The notes beneath the pieces are model-generated. The model had not been told where the DNA came from and did not search any database. It worked only from the letters and a program-made list of their open reading frames with translations. A program made the translations under genes and the position numbers. DNA of 64,000 bases, taken from assembly GCA_947503345.1 (NCBI GenBank), contig CANNCW010000006.1, forward strand, positions 85,611 to 149,610, given 5' to 3'. The DNA comes from an uncultured Kangiella sp. (GTDB lineage Bacteria > Pseudomonadota > Gammaproteobacteria > Enterobacterales > Kangiellaceae). Each line of letters starts with the position of its first letter. Positions within the stretch are counted from its first letter, which is position 1. Of the stretch, positions 10,330-19,127 are shown one piece after another.

Positions 10330-10975
10330 CTATCAGAAACTTTCAAAGCATCAGCAATCGGGATTTACCTTTGTCGAGATTGTTGTTGCTTTAGCGATTG
10401 TCGCCATTATGGTGGCGATGGCTACAGCTTTTATTGGCCCTAATAAGAAAGGCGATTTAAAAAATCATGCCTATAAACTATTAGGTCAATTAGAAATCGC
10501 GCATGAAGAGTCCATTATTCGAGGCGTGGAATTTGGCTTAAGAGTAGAAGACGATGGTTATGAATTTTTAATTTATAACCAAGAAAAATGGCAGCCTTTA
10601 GAAGATCATCAATTTTTAAAAGGGCAAGAATTTGATGAGCCTTTTGCTTTATACGTCAATGTTGATGGGCAAGAATCATTATTGCAAAACGCAAGCTCAG
10701 AAAGCGCTTCTAGTAAAAGTGATGGTGAGCAAGAAGAATCCGAACTTGAGGAAGCAAAGCCAATTCAACCACCACAAATTTACATGCTATCTAGTGGTGA
10801 GCTAAATGATTTTTATTTAACGATTGGTCTGGATGAGTCCGATGGCTATTTTTATCGAATTGGCGGTAATTATTTAGGTGACTTTAAAATCAGCAAATCC
10901 ATTATTCAAGGTGACTATCAAAGTGATTGGGATAAAGACTTAGATAAGGAAGACTTTTATGCTGAGCAAAAATAA
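10313..10975 (+). CDS. gspH: GspH, minor pseudopilin
   Basis: A minor pseudopilin (220 residues) with leader SG and mature start FTFVEIVVALAIVAIM (Phe+1, Glu+5). Length is above the common 150-190. The excess includes an acidic, serine-rich low-complexity insertion at about residues 122-155 (SESASSKSDGEQEESELEE). The start ATG lies inside the 3' end of gspG (17-base overlap), and the stop overlaps the start of gspI by the same 17 bases. Confidence 0.9.
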   Translation: MLRISSYQKLSKHQQSGFTFVEIVVALAIVAIMVAMATAFIGPNKKGDLKNHAYKLLGQLEIAHEESIIRGVEFGLRVEDDGYEFLIYNQEKWQPLEDHQFLKGQEFDEPFALYVNVDGQESLLQNASSESASSKSDGEQEESELEEAKPIQPPQIYMLSSGELNDFYLTIGLDESDGYFYRIGGNYLGDFKISKSIIQGDYQSDWDKDLDKEDFYAEQK

Positions 10976-11333
10976 GCAACAGGGTCTAACTTTATTGGAA
11001 TTATTAATAGCTATGTTAATTACAGGCATTTTAATCGTTCCATTAGTCTATGGGCTGTTTAACTCAAGCGCGCAAAGCATAAGTGCTAATAGAGATAAAA
11101 CTTTAGCTAGCTATGTTGCTAAGAATTATATTGCCGAACTTCAGTTAGATGAAAACTGGCCATCAGTGGGTAGAAAAGATTCAGAAGTAGAGTTAGCTAA
11201 CCGTGAATGGAAAATAGAGCATCAAGTAATTGAAACCAGTGAACCTAAAATGCGTCGTGTAACAGTAAAGGTTTTATATGGTCAGGATGGTACTTTCACC
11301 ATGACTGGATTTGTTGGGAAAAAAGATAAGTAA
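10959..11333 (+). CDS. gspI: GspI, minor pseudopilin
   Basis: A minor pseudopilin (124 residues), part of the tip complex with GspJ and GspK in characterised systems. The leader ends QQG and the mature protein would begin LTLLELLIAMLITGILIV, so residue +1 is Leu rather than the usual Phe while Glu+5 is kept. The start overlaps gspH by 17 bases, and gspJ follows after 9 bases. Confidence 0.9.
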   Translation: MLSKNKQQGLTLLELLIAMLITGILIVPLVYGLFNSSAQSISANRDKTLASYVAKNYIAELQLDENWPSVGRKDSEVELANREWKIEHQVIETSEPKMRRVTVKVLYGQDGTFTMTGFVGKKDK

Positions 11334-11342
11334 GTTAGAATT

Positions 11343-12011
11343 GTGAATATCAAAAAAACAAAAGCATTTAGTTTAACCGAAGTCTTAGTCGCTTTAGCGA
11401 TACTGGGAATAGTCGGTTTGTTAGCAATGGAGCTTTTTAATGGAGTTCAAAAAACGATGAAATCTAATGAAGAACATATAGATCGTTTACGTGAAGTACA
11501 ACTAGCCATTAGGCAAATAGAAGATGATATCCAACATCTGGTGTATAGAGAAAGACGTAATGAGTATGGTGACAAAGTGGCATTATTACAGGGAAATAGC
11601 ACGACCAATAACAGTTTTTTAGAGTTTACTAGAACAAATTGGCGTAACCCTGCAAAGTTGCAACGAAGTAACTTACAACATTTATTATATCAATTCCAAG
11701 ATGAAGAGTTGATTCGAAAGCATTGGTTGTATGTTGATAATGCATTAGAAAACCAAGAGCTGACTAGAAGCATTTTAAAAGAAGTTGAAGAGCTAGAGTT
11801 TGAGTTTTTAAAAGGTAAAGATGATTGGCAAAAGAGTTGGGAAACGGAACAAGACAATTTAATGGATATGCCAAAAGCGATAAAAGTTAGTTTGAAGTTA
11901 AAAGATTTTGGAGAAATTTACCGTGTTTTTCCAATAGCATCATTCGAAGGGGCGTTACCAGGCAATACTGGCTCTGAGGAAAATAATGATGTCTCTGGCG
12001 GGAAAGGATAA
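11343..12011 (+). CDS. gspJ: GspJ, minor pseudopilin
   Basis: A minor pseudopilin (222 residues) starting at GTG 11343. The N-terminus reads KKTKA then FSLTEVLVALAILGI. Phe+1 and Glu+5 are normal, but residue -1 is Ala where prepilin peptidase normally requires Gly. The rest fits GspJ in length and in the pattern LREVQLAIRQIEDDI. It forms part of the pseudopilus tip by family knowledge. Confidence 0.9.
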   Translation: MNIKKTKAFSLTEVLVALAILGIVGLLAMELFNGVQKTMKSNEEHIDRLREVQLAIRQIEDDIQHLVYRERRNEYGDKVALLQGNSTTNNSFLEFTRTNWRNPAKLQRSNLQHLLYQFQDEELIRKHWLYVDNALENQELTRSILKEVEELEFEFLKGKDDWQKSWETEQDNLMDMPKAIKVSLKLKDFGEIYRVFPIASFEGALPGNTGSEENNDVSGGKG

Positions 12012-12017
12012 TTGCTG

Positions 12018-13058
12018 ATGTATCGCAAGCAAAAAGGTATCGCTTTAATAACCGTGTTAATGGTTGCTGCGGTATTAATAATGTTTGCTACTTTTATTAT
12101 CAATGATCGCCAAGTCAGTGATCGTAGAACTTTTAATATTATTAATAATGCTCGTGCAGCCGAATATATGGTGGGAGCGGAAGTATTTGGGAAAAGTATA
12201 TTAGAGCAATATTTCGAACAATCAAAAGCTAAGCGAGTAGTAAGAACTCAGCCTTGGGCTACCGCGCCAATGCAGTTCCCGATAGAGAATAACTTGGGGA
12301 AATTAGAGGGCCAGGTAAAGGATATGCATGGTTGCTTTAATTTGAACTCGATTTTAATGGAAGCGACTTCAAATGTTAGCGCTGAAGAAGCTGACTCAAA
12401 TTTGGCTGATACAACTACCAACACTGCGAATCAAAATATAGAATTCGGAAAGCAGTTACCGGGTGAAAAGGTTTTTGTTAAATTAATAGAAACTTTATTA
12501 CCTAGTGAAACCGAGGCAAGTCCAGCAGAATTGGCTGCAACTCTACGTGACTGGGTTGATGATGATTTGGAAGTTTCAGGTGCCGATGGAGCAGAAGATT
12601 ATACTTATACGGGTTATCAAATACCTTATCGTAGTGCTAATAATTTATTAGCACATAGTAGTGAGTTAATGGTTATTAAAGGTTATACACCAGAAATATA
12701 TGATGCAATTAAAGATTATATTTGTGTATTACCAGTAAAAGAAGGCACCATAAATGTTAATACAGTTAAACCTGAGCAGGCAATTCTTGTTTGGGCATTG
12801 TTGGATGGTGTGGATTTGGCAACTGTTCAACAAGCATTGCAAGATATGCCTGAAGAGGGCTATAGTGAAGGTGACTTTTTTACTGCTTTAGGTTCTGGCA
12901 AAGTTTCAAAAGAAGCCGCTGGAAGATTAGCGTTTGATAGTAAGTATATGCTGATGACAGCTCGAGCAGTAATACATACAGGGAAGGCTGAAACAAAATC
13001 ATTATTGTTAAAAAACAATAATCAATTTCAGGTGGTAGCACGCCACATTGGAGATTAA
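12018..13058 (+). CDS. gspK: GspK, minor pseudopilin at the pseudopilus tip
   Basis: The large minor pseudopilin (346 residues from ATG 12018). The leader MYRKQKG precedes IALITVLMVAAVLIM; as expected for GspK, Glu+5 is absent (Thr). The body contains VKDMHGCFNLNSIL, LRDWVDDDLEVSGADGAED and TINVNTVKPEQAILVWAL, all GspK hallmarks including the acidic calcium-binding segment. An in-frame TTG at 12012 is possible, but ATG 12018 has the better spacing from GGAAAGG. The stop falls just before the gspL ATG. Confidence 0.93.
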   Translation: MYRKQKGIALITVLMVAAVLIMFATFIINDRQVSDRRTFNIINNARAAEYMVGAEVFGKSILEQYFEQSKAKRVVRTQPWATAPMQFPIENNLGKLEGQVKDMHGCFNLNSILMEATSNVSAEEADSNLADTTTNTANQNIEFGKQLPGEKVFVKLIETLLPSETEASPAELAATLRDWVDDDLEVSGADGAEDYTYTGYQIPYRSANNLLAHSSELMVIKGYTPEIYDAIKDYICVLPVKEGTINVNTVKPEQAILVWALLDGVDLATVQQALQDMPEEGYSEGDFFTALGSGKVSKEAAGRLAFDSKYMLMTARAVIHTGKAETKSLLLKNNNQFQVVARHIGD

Positions 13059-13059
13059 T

Positions 13060-14295
13060 ATGAGAGATCGATTATTTATTCGATTAAAGGCTGATCAAGA
13101 GTCGGTTGAGTGGGGATTAATAAACTCACAAGATTCTACGGCGGACTTTTTAGACCGCGGAAGCTTATTAGTAGCTGATATAGTTGCTTTGGCGGAAATG
13201 GCGCAAAGCAATCCTGTCACTATGATTATTCCGTCTGAAAAAGTGCGCAGTTTCAAGGTGGACCCACCAACTAAAAATCGCAAGCACTTAGAAAAAGCGG
13301 TACCTTTTTTATTAGAAGAACAAGTTATCGAGTCAGTAGAAAGCCAGCATTTTGCACTAGGTGATTTTGACTCGGATGCTTTGCTATCCGTCAATGTAGT
13401 CAGTAAAAAGTTTCTAACTGATTTATTGGCAACTTTAAAAGATGCAGGAATCGAACCTGACGAATTACTAGCAGATGCAGCTTGTTTGCCAGTTTTTGAT
13501 GATGCTTGGACGATGCTCGATTCGGAACCAGTATTGGTTCGACAAGATAAGGACACCTTTTGGTCTGCACCACAGTCCATGACCAAAGAGCTACTAAGTT
13601 GGAACTTAAGCAATGTTTTTGAAGAAGAGCAAAGCCTGACTCAAGCAATGAGAGTTTTTTCTGCTAAAGATAAAACATTAAACATAGAATCAGTAGCTGG
13701 TTTAGCGCTTCAACCAATGCCAATAGATGATGAGCTTTTGTGGTTAGCATCACAGGACACTGATGCAGGTATTAATTTATTACAACAATCCTATACGCCA
13801 ACAAAGAAATCGTCTTCGGATTTATCTCAATGGAAACTCCCAATGATGGCTGCGAGTTTTTTCTTAGTTGCAGCTTTGGTGTACTTAATCAGCGATATTT
13901 TTATTCTGAAGTCTGAAAGGGATGCGTATCGCCAGCAAGCATTGATGGAAGTGCAAAAGATTAGTCCCAATATTACTGAGGAACGATTAGATTCTAAGAT
14001 TTACGAAATTAGTAATACCTATCGTAAAGCCTCGGGTGGTAATGGTAAAGTTTCAGGATTCGTTACCCTATTGGATAAAGTTTATAGCCAGATTAATCCG
14101 CAACAAGTGAAATTGGAGCAAATGGACTATAACTCTACACAAGGTAACTTAAATTTAGATGTAAGAGCAACGGATTATCAACAACTGACTTCGACTCAAC
14201 AAGCTCTAGAAAAGTCAGGTTTGAATGTTGAAATGCGAAATGCACGCGACAATGATGGAAGTTGGACAACGCGTTTAGTGGTAAAGGTGAACTAA
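13060..14295 (+). CDS. gspL: GspL, type II secretion cytoplasmic-membrane assembly protein
   Basis: A bitopic inner-membrane protein of 411 residues from ATG 13060. The N-terminal two thirds is the cytoplasmic actin-like domain that holds GspE. A TM helix (KLPMMAASFFLVAALVYLIS, about 262-285) is followed by a periplasmic ferredoxin-like domain that pairs with GspM. GGAG at 13050-13053 gives a 6-base spacing to the chosen ATG; the upstream TTG at 13048 is less likely. Its stop overlaps the gspM ATG in TAATG. Confidence 0.92.
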   Translation: MRDRLFIRLKADQESVEWGLINSQDSTADFLDRGSLLVADIVALAEMAQSNPVTMIIPSEKVRSFKVDPPTKNRKHLEKAVPFLLEEQVIESVESQHFALGDFDSDALLSVNVVSKKFLTDLLATLKDAGIEPDELLADAACLPVFDDAWTMLDSEPVLVRQDKDTFWSAPQSMTKELLSWNLSNVFEEEQSLTQAMRVFSAKDKTLNIESVAGLALQPMPIDDELLWLASQDTDAGINLLQQSYTPTKKSSSDLSQWKLPMMAASFFLVAALVYLISDIFILKSERDAYRQQALMEVQKISPNITEERLDSKIYEISNTYRKASGGNGKVSGFVTLLDKVYSQINPQQVKLEQMDYNSTQGNLNLDVRATDYQQLTSTQQALEKSGLNVEMRNARDNDGSWTTRLVVKVN

Positions 14296-14771
14296 TGAGC
14301 GGAATTAAAAATTGGTATGCTGGCCTAAATCAGCGTGAAAGCCTAATGGTTAATGTTTTGGCAGTTGCTTTAGGGCTACTTTTGATTAGTTTGTTAGTTA
14401 TTTTACCAATCAAAGATTATCGAGCCAGCTTAGCAAGTGACCGAGATGGCTTGGCGAACCAGATAGGCACTTTGCAAAAACAAGTTGCGACATTGCAAGC
14501 GGGAGGAGTTTCGACTGCATCTGACCAGCCCCTTAATCAGATGGTTAACCAAACGGCTAGGCAATTTGGTCTTAAATTGTCAAATATTCAAGAACGAAAA
14601 CGTAATCAGGAAATACAGTTGCGCTTAGATGATGCCGAATTTGATAAGTTAATTTTATGGGTGGCCAACTTAGAGCAGAATAAAGGATTGATTGTAGAAA
14701 ATTTTAGAGTTTCTAAAACTGATGTAACAGGGAAAGTGGATGTCTCGCTAAAAATATTAAGAGCGGGATAG
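14295..14771 (+). CDS. gspM: GspM, type II secretion inner-membrane protein
   Basis: A bitopic inner-membrane protein of 158 residues from ATG 14295, whose first base is the last base of the gspL stop. It opens with a short cytoplasmic segment (NWYAGLNQRESLMVNVLAV), which leads into one TM helix (about 20-42), a heptad-like stretch (DGLANQIGTLQKQVATLQ) and a periplasmic ferredoxin-like domain. This matches GspM, the partner of GspL. An in-frame upstream ATG at 14262 would overlap gspL by 34 bases and is not needed. Confidence 0.92.
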   Translation: MSGIKNWYAGLNQRESLMVNVLAVALGLLLISLLVILPIKDYRASLASDRDGLANQIGTLQKQVATLQAGGVSTASDQPLNQMVNQTARQFGLKLSNIQERKRNQEIQLRLDDAEFDKLILWVANLEQNKGLIVENFRVSKTDVTGKVDVSLKILRAG

Positions 14772-14774
14772 TTT

Positions 14775-15536
14775 ATGTTTAAAAAAATTCTCGGCGTTTT
14801 GCTGAGTTTGTTGGTATTGCTGTTTATCATAGTGGCAATGGCGCCTGCGAAAACGATTCTTTCATTTTTGCAGGAAAAACTCCCCTCTAAATTTCAAAGC
14901 GTACAATTTTATCAGGTAGAAGGTAGTATCTGGTCACCAAAAATTGAGAAGGTAACCTATAAAGAACACCAGGTTAACAATGTGGCTCTAGATTTAGAAC
15001 TTTTTGGGTTGATAGCAGGTAAATTGGTTACAGCTTTTAATGTAAATGACCCCAGTTTGAATTTAAATGGGAGCTTAACAATAGATGGCAAAGAAATAGT
15101 TCTTCAGGGTTTGAATGGAGTTATTGAATCCAGACGATTAAATCCATTTATGGAATTTCCGGTTAAGGGGCTAACTGGAGAGCTAAAGGTTGATATATCT
15201 AAGGCGAGATTTCAACAAAATGGAGTTTGGCAATATATACAAGGCAGTGGCGTTTGGAATGATGCAAAAGTTTATTATTTTAATAACGAGCTTGTATTAG
15301 GCGATATTGAATTTGGCATTACAACTGATGAAGCGAATAATATAAACTTGCAAATTATCGAAAACAAAGGTGCTATGGATCTGCAGGGTCAATTCCAGTT
15401 GACGCCAGAAAAAAATTACCACTTGGATTTTACTACTAGTCAGCAGCTTCCTGATAATATTTCTACATGGGTAAAGCGTTTGGGTAAGCTTGAAAATAAC
15501 CGTTATCGAGTAATATGGAAAGGCAAACTAAAATAA
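14775..15536 (+). CDS. gspN: GspN, type II secretion accessory protein
   Basis: A 253-residue protein with one N-terminal membrane helix (KKILGVLLSLLVLLFIIVAMAPA), then a beta-rich region (VEGSIWSPKIEKVTYKEHQVNNVALDLELFGLIAGKL) as in GspN and AsmA-like proteins. GspN is not essential in several systems, and its role is uncertain. It begins 3 bases after gspM. The reading frame of the next gene starts 22 bases before its stop, so the secretion operon continues into yrfG-nudE. Confidence 0.9.
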   Translation: MFKKILGVLLSLLVLLFIIVAMAPAKTILSFLQEKLPSKFQSVQFYQVEGSIWSPKIEKVTYKEHQVNNVALDLELFGLIAGKLVTAFNVNDPSLNLNGSLTIDGKEIVLQGLNGVIESRRLNPFMEFPVKGLTGELKVDISKARFQQNGVWQYIQGSGVWNDAKVYYFNNELVLGDIEFGITTDEANNINLQIIENKGAMDLQGQFQLTPEKNYHLDFTTSQQLPDNISTWVKRLGKLENNRYRVIWKGKLK

Positions 15537-16192
15537 ATCCGATTGATTGGGATTCCATTGAAACAGTTCTTCTGGATATGGATGGAACCATACTAGACCT
15601 CGAGTTTGACAATTATTTTTGGCTTGAATTAGTGCCAAAAAAATATGCAAAAAAGCATCAATTAAGTGAACAGGAATCTTCAGCCTTTTTAAGTGCTTTT
15701 TATAACAAATATCATGGGACTCTTAATTGGTATTGCACAGATTTTTGGTCGGAAAAACTCAAGCTTGATATTATAGATTTGAAGAATTCTGTCAGTGAAA
15801 GAGTTAATTTTCGTAATGGTTCTATTAATTTTTTGGAACAAGCTAAAGAACAAGGTAAAGATTTATATTTAATCACTAATGCTCATCCAGATACTTTGGC
15901 AATAAAACTTTCTAAAAAAGACTTTTCACCCTATTTCAAAGAATTGCTATCTAGCCATATTACAACTTATCCTAAGGAAGACATCAGGTTTTGGAAGAGT
16001 ATAGAAAAACGTTGGAACTTTGATAAAAACATAAGTTTATTTGTTGATGACAGTGAATCCATATTGATTAAAGCTAAAGAGTTTGGAATTAAGAATGCAG
16101 TCGGAATTAGCAATCCTGACTCTTCAAAAATGGCTATACAATTTGAAAACTTCATAAGTGTTAATCAGCTAGATGAGTTACTAGAATTATAG
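15515..16192 (+). CDS. yrfG: YrfG-type HAD hydrolase (GMP/IMP nucleotidase family)
   Basis: A cytoplasmic haloacid-dehalogenase phosphatase of 225 residues. Motif I is LLDMDGTILDLEFDNYFW, motif II is LITNAHP, the motif III lysine is in YPKED and motif IV is FVDDSES. The DLEFDNYFWLELVP and TLNWYCTDFWSE segments match E. coli YrfG, a nucleotidase acting on purine mononucleotides. Its ATG lies inside gspN (22-base overlap), suggesting translational coupling. Neighbouring nudE is also its neighbour in E. coli. Confidence 0.88.
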   Translation: MERQTKINPIDWDSIETVLLDMDGTILDLEFDNYFWLELVPKKYAKKHQLSEQESSAFLSAFYNKYHGTLNWYCTDFWSEKLKLDIIDLKNSVSERVNFRNGSINFLEQAKEQGKDLYLITNAHPDTLAIKLSKKDFSPYFKELLSSHITTYPKEDIRFWKSIEKRWNFDKNISLFVDDSESILIKAKEFGIKNAVGISNPDSSKMAIQFENFISVNQLDELLEL

Positions 16193-16201
16193 GTTTATTC
16201 G

Positions 16202-16747
16202 ATGAAAGAATTGCCCAAAATCGCAGACTCTAAAGTAATTGCAAAAACACGTTTATTTGCGGTTGAAGAATTAGCGATGGAGTTTTCAAATGGTGAAAAA
16301 AGAATTTATGAGCGTCTAAAAGCGGGTGGAAGTGGCGCAGTATTAATTATTCCTATATATGATAAGGAGTATTTTCTTTTGATTAAAGAGTATGCAGCAG
16401 GTGTGGAAGCTTATGAATTAGCTTTTCCCAAAGGGTTAGTAGAAATTAATGAACCAGTTCTTGATGCTGCAAATCGAGAGTTGCAAGAAGAAGCGGGCTT
16501 TGCCGCTAGAAAACTCAGGAGTCTAAAAAAGATAAGCTTAGCTCCGGGATATTTAAGTCACAAAATGGATATTGTGTTGGCTGAGAATTTGTATCCCTCT
16601 AAGTTAAAGGGGGATGAACCTGAGCCTATTGAAGTGATTAAATGGCCTTTTGATAAAATAGACCAACTTTTAGAACGTGAAGACTTTACCGAAGCTCGCA
16701 GTATTGCTGCATTATATTTAATGCAGCAGTCTCTTCAAGATAACTAG
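16202..16747 (+). CDS. nudE: NudE, Nudix hydrolase for ADP-linked compounds
   Basis: A cytoplasmic Nudix pyrophosphatase of 181 residues. The Nudix box is complete: Gly of GLVEINE, then Glu, and RELQEEAGF, fitting G-x5-E-x7-REUxEExGU. Sequence elements (FAVEELAMEFSNGEKRIYERL and LAPGYLSHKMDIVLAENLYPSKL) match E. coli NudE, which cleaves NADH, ADP-ribose and Ap3A. It is the last gene of the gspC-to-nudE transcription unit. Its last four codons lie in the left arm of a perfect palindrome shared with the convergent protease gene. Confidence 0.92.
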   Translation: MKELPKIADSKVIAKTRLFAVEELAMEFSNGEKRIYERLKAGGSGAVLIIPIYDKEYFLLIKEYAAGVEAYELAFPKGLVEINEPVLDAANRELQEEAGFAARKLRSLKKISLAPGYLSHKMDIVLAENLYPSKLKGDEPEPIEVIKWPFDKIDQLLEREDFTEARSIAALYLMQQSLQDN

Positions 16748-16760
16748 TTATCTTGAAGAG
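16705..16760. terminator. Double hairpin at the nudE / S41 protease convergent junction
   Basis: Two adjacent inverted repeats are present. The first has 10-bp arms (TGCTGCATTA, 16705-16714, and its complement at 16719-16728) with a 4-base loop. The second is a perfect 30-bp palindrome at 16731-16760, with half-site CTCTTCAAGATAACT and centre CTAG. The two stop codons (TAG on each strand) overlap at the centre. TTGTTTT follows on the plus strand, so it can act as an intrinsic terminator for the gsp operon. Confidence 0.75.
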
Positions 16761-17961
16761 TTGTTTTATCAATCAATTTTTGTAGCTCTTCTACAGCCGC
16801 TACTACTTGATTGTCCACTTTATATTGAGCATCGCCTTCAGCGAGCTCACCTTCAAAGTCCATATATTCTAGTTTAACGTCTGGAGTGATTCCTAAATCA
16901 CGAATGGAACGATCATTAGGAGTAAAGTATAAAGCGGTAGTTATTTTAATCCCACCTTTGCCGTGTAAAGGATAAATAGTTTGTACTGAACCTTTACCAT
17001 AGGACTGACTGCCAAGAATTAGTGCGCGTTTATGATCTTGCAATGCGCCCGAAACAATTTCTGAAGCAGATGCGCTGATGCCATTGATAAGTATGATCAT
17101 GGGTCTATTTCGTAATATGTCACCAGAAGTTGCCATAAATTCTTGATTAGAGTCTGGTAAACGTCCTTTAGTTGAAACAATGATTCCTTCTTGTAAGAAT
17201 AAATCGCTGATCGCTACAGCCATGTCTAAAATTCCACCTGGGTTATTTCGCAAGTCTAATATAAAGCCCTTGAGAGGAGCCTTATTACTTTTTTCCATTT
17301 TGGTTATGGCTTGGGTGAGGTCTTGCGCGCTTCTAGTTTGGAATTCTCCAATTCTGGCGTATCCAATGTTAGGCTCTAAAAGTTCATAATTTACGCTTGT
17401 AAACTTTATAATTTTACGGCGTAAAGAAATTTCTCGAACGGTGTCTTCATTTTCTGAAATTACGGATAGCTTCAGTTTTGAATTGGGCTTTCCTCTCAAT
17501 AATTCACTACCGTCTTCAACGCTCATGTTTTCGGTGGATTGACCATCAATAGCAACAATTTTGTCATTAACTTTTAAGCCTGCTTTCTTTGAGGGTGAAT
17601 CATCGAAAATAAATCGAACATAGATAGCGTCTTCTAAATGTTCAGCTCGTATCCCGATACCACCGTATTCACCTTTTGCAGACTCTTCTAATTGAGTAAA
17701 ACTATCACTACTTAAATAGGCGGAGTGTTTATCAAGATTGCTAAGCATTCCTTTAATAGCATTTTCTAATATCTCTTTATCGGTTAGCTCCGTAACATAA
17801 ACTTTTTTAATTTGCGCATATACGTCGGTTAAAGTCGCAAGCTCATCCAATGGCAACTCTTCGATAGCCGCTTTTCCATTAGTTTTAGGTGTTTCCCTAT
17901 GCTCAGCAGTACTGGCAAAACAAGTTAGCGAAAGAAGAATTAAAAATAAAAATTTACGCAT
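16744..17961 (-). CDS. S41 family C-terminal processing protease (CtpA type), exported
   Basis: A periplasmic serine protease of 405 residues from ATG 17961, chosen because it starts the signal peptide MRKFLFLILLSLTCFASTA. An earlier in-frame start at 17988 adds nine residues before the signal. It has a PDZ domain (about 90-165, GGIGIRAEHLEDAIYVRFI). The S41 catalytic core has ISASASEIVSGAL (nucleophile Ser) and SYGKGSVQT (catalytic Lys). Its place downstream of envC-gpmI fits a known gammaproteobacterial order and suggests a role in cell-envelope protein turnover. The C-terminal LQDN is the same as in convergent NudE. Confidence 0.92.
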   Translation of the reverse strand: MRKFLFLILLSLTCFASTAEHRETPKTNGKAAIEELPLDELATLTDVYAQIKKVYVTELTDKEILENAIKGMLSNLDKHSAYLSSDSFTQLEESAKGEYGGIGIRAEHLEDAIYVRFIFDDSPSKKAGLKVNDKIVAIDGQSTENMSVEDGSELLRGKPNSKLKLSVISENEDTVREISLRRKIIKFTSVNYELLEPNIGYARIGEFQTRSAQDLTQAITKMEKSNKAPLKGFILDLRNNPGGILDMAVAISDLFLQEGIIVSTKGRLPDSNQEFMATSGDILRNRPMIILINGISASASEIVSGALQDHKRALILGSQSYGKGSVQTIYPLHGKGGIKITTALYFTPNDRSIRDLGITPDVKLEYMDFEGELAEGDAQYKVDNQVVAAVEELQKLIDKTTLQDN

Positions 17962-17972
17962 AAAATAACCGT

Positions 17973-19127
17973 TTATTGTTTGATCCATTGAAGCGGGTTT
18001 CTTGGCTTACCTTTATGGCGAATTTCGAAGTATAAAGCTGATTGAGGAAAACCACCACTTTGGCCTATTGTAGCAATCGGCTCACCAGCTTCTACAAAAT
18101 CACCTGCATTTTTAAGCAATGATTGATTATGGCCATACAATGATAAATACCCTTTACCATGATCGATAATAGTCATTAATCCAAAACCCCGCAACCAATC
18201 TGAAAAAACAACACGTCCCTGTTGTATAGAATAAACATCGCGACCTTCTTTACCTGCAATTATGATGCCATTCCAGCGAAGTGAGCTATCATCCTTATTA
18301 GTACCAAAACGATGTAGCACCGAGCCTCTTGTTGGCCAGTTTAATTTACGCTTAAAATCAGCAAGCCCATTTAAAGTTTGAGGTGGGCTAAAGTTCTTTA
18401 AGGTTTCTTCTAATTGATTTAAAAGCTTTTGAAGTTCTTGCTCATTTTTCTTTAACTTAGAAAGCCGTTGATTATTGGAGCTGTATTCTGTTTTTAGTTG
18501 CGCTAATGCTTTCTGCTGCTCTTGTTTTAATACCGCTTGCTGTTCTTTTTGTTGCTCTTGATTTGTCTTTAACTGATTTAACTCTAAAATGTTGGCGTTA
18601 ATAGCGAGCTCGATATCTGATAAACGTTTTAGGTTGGATTGAAGTTCCTCTATGGTTTCAACTCTTGCTTTATTCAAGTAATCGTAATACTTAAGAATGC
18701 GGGTAACTTTCGCTGGGTCTTCCTGATTAAGTAAGAGCTTTAAATACTCTTGGTCACCTGATTTATAAGCGCTTTTAAGTTGATTGGCCAATAAAACTTT
18801 TTGTTTTTGGGTGGCTTTTTGTTTTTGCTTTTGTTCAATTCCTAAATCGGATAATTCACTTTGTTTCTTGCTTATCGATTGATTGGTTTGACGTAACTCA
18901 TTTATGGCTTTAGAAAGTTGTTTGTCAGCTTGAGATAAACGTTTTTCTGCTTTGGATTGTTGTTGACGATTTTGGCTTAGTTCAGATTTAACAGACTCAA
19001 TTGCTTGCTGTAACTGTTTCAACTCTTGTTGAGTTTTACTTTTATCAGCAAGAGCGCTACCAACGAACGTTAGTAGCGTTAAAGTTAATAAGAAGGAGGC
19101 TAGGCGCAAATTAATCAACAAGCTCAA
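17973..19127 (-). CDS. envC: EnvC, murein hydrolase activator
   Basis: An exported divisome factor (about 384 residues) that activates AmiA/AmiB amidases. It has a signal peptide ([19 protein letters not shown]), a long coiled coil (about 30-245, very rich in Gln, Lys, Leu and Ser) and a C-terminal LytM domain. The LytM metal ligands are degraded: RWNGIIIAG lacks the first His, and LYFEIRHKG has Tyr where active enzymes have His. That is the EnvC state, an activator and not a protease. No ATG is available; the start is a TTG (19127 or a nearby one), overlapping the gpmI end by 17 bases. Confidence 0.92.
   Translation of the reverse strand: MSLLINLRLASFLLTLTLLTFVGSALADKSKTQQELKQLQQAIESVKSELSQNRQQQSKAEKRLSQADKQLSKAINELRQTNQSISKKQSELSDLGIEQKQKQKATQKQKVLLANQLKSAYKSGDQEYLKLLLNQEDPAKVTRILKYYDYLNKARVETIEELQSNLKRLSDIELAINANILELNQLKTNQEQQKEQQAVLKQEQQKALAQLKTEYSSNNQRLSKLKKNEQELQKLLNQLEETLKNFSPPQTLNGLADFKRKLNWPTRGSVLHRFGTNKDDSSLRWNGIIIAGKEGRDVYSIQQGRVVFSDWLRGFGLMTIIDHGKGYLSLYGHNQSLLKNAGDFVEAGEPIATIGQSGGFPQSALYFEIRHKGKPRNPLQWIKQ

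Noticed and set aside
13447..13457. A tRNA T-arm-like string (GGAATCGAACC, minus strand GGTTCGATTCC)
   Set aside because: It lies inside the gspL reading frame with no acceptor stem or other arms around it.
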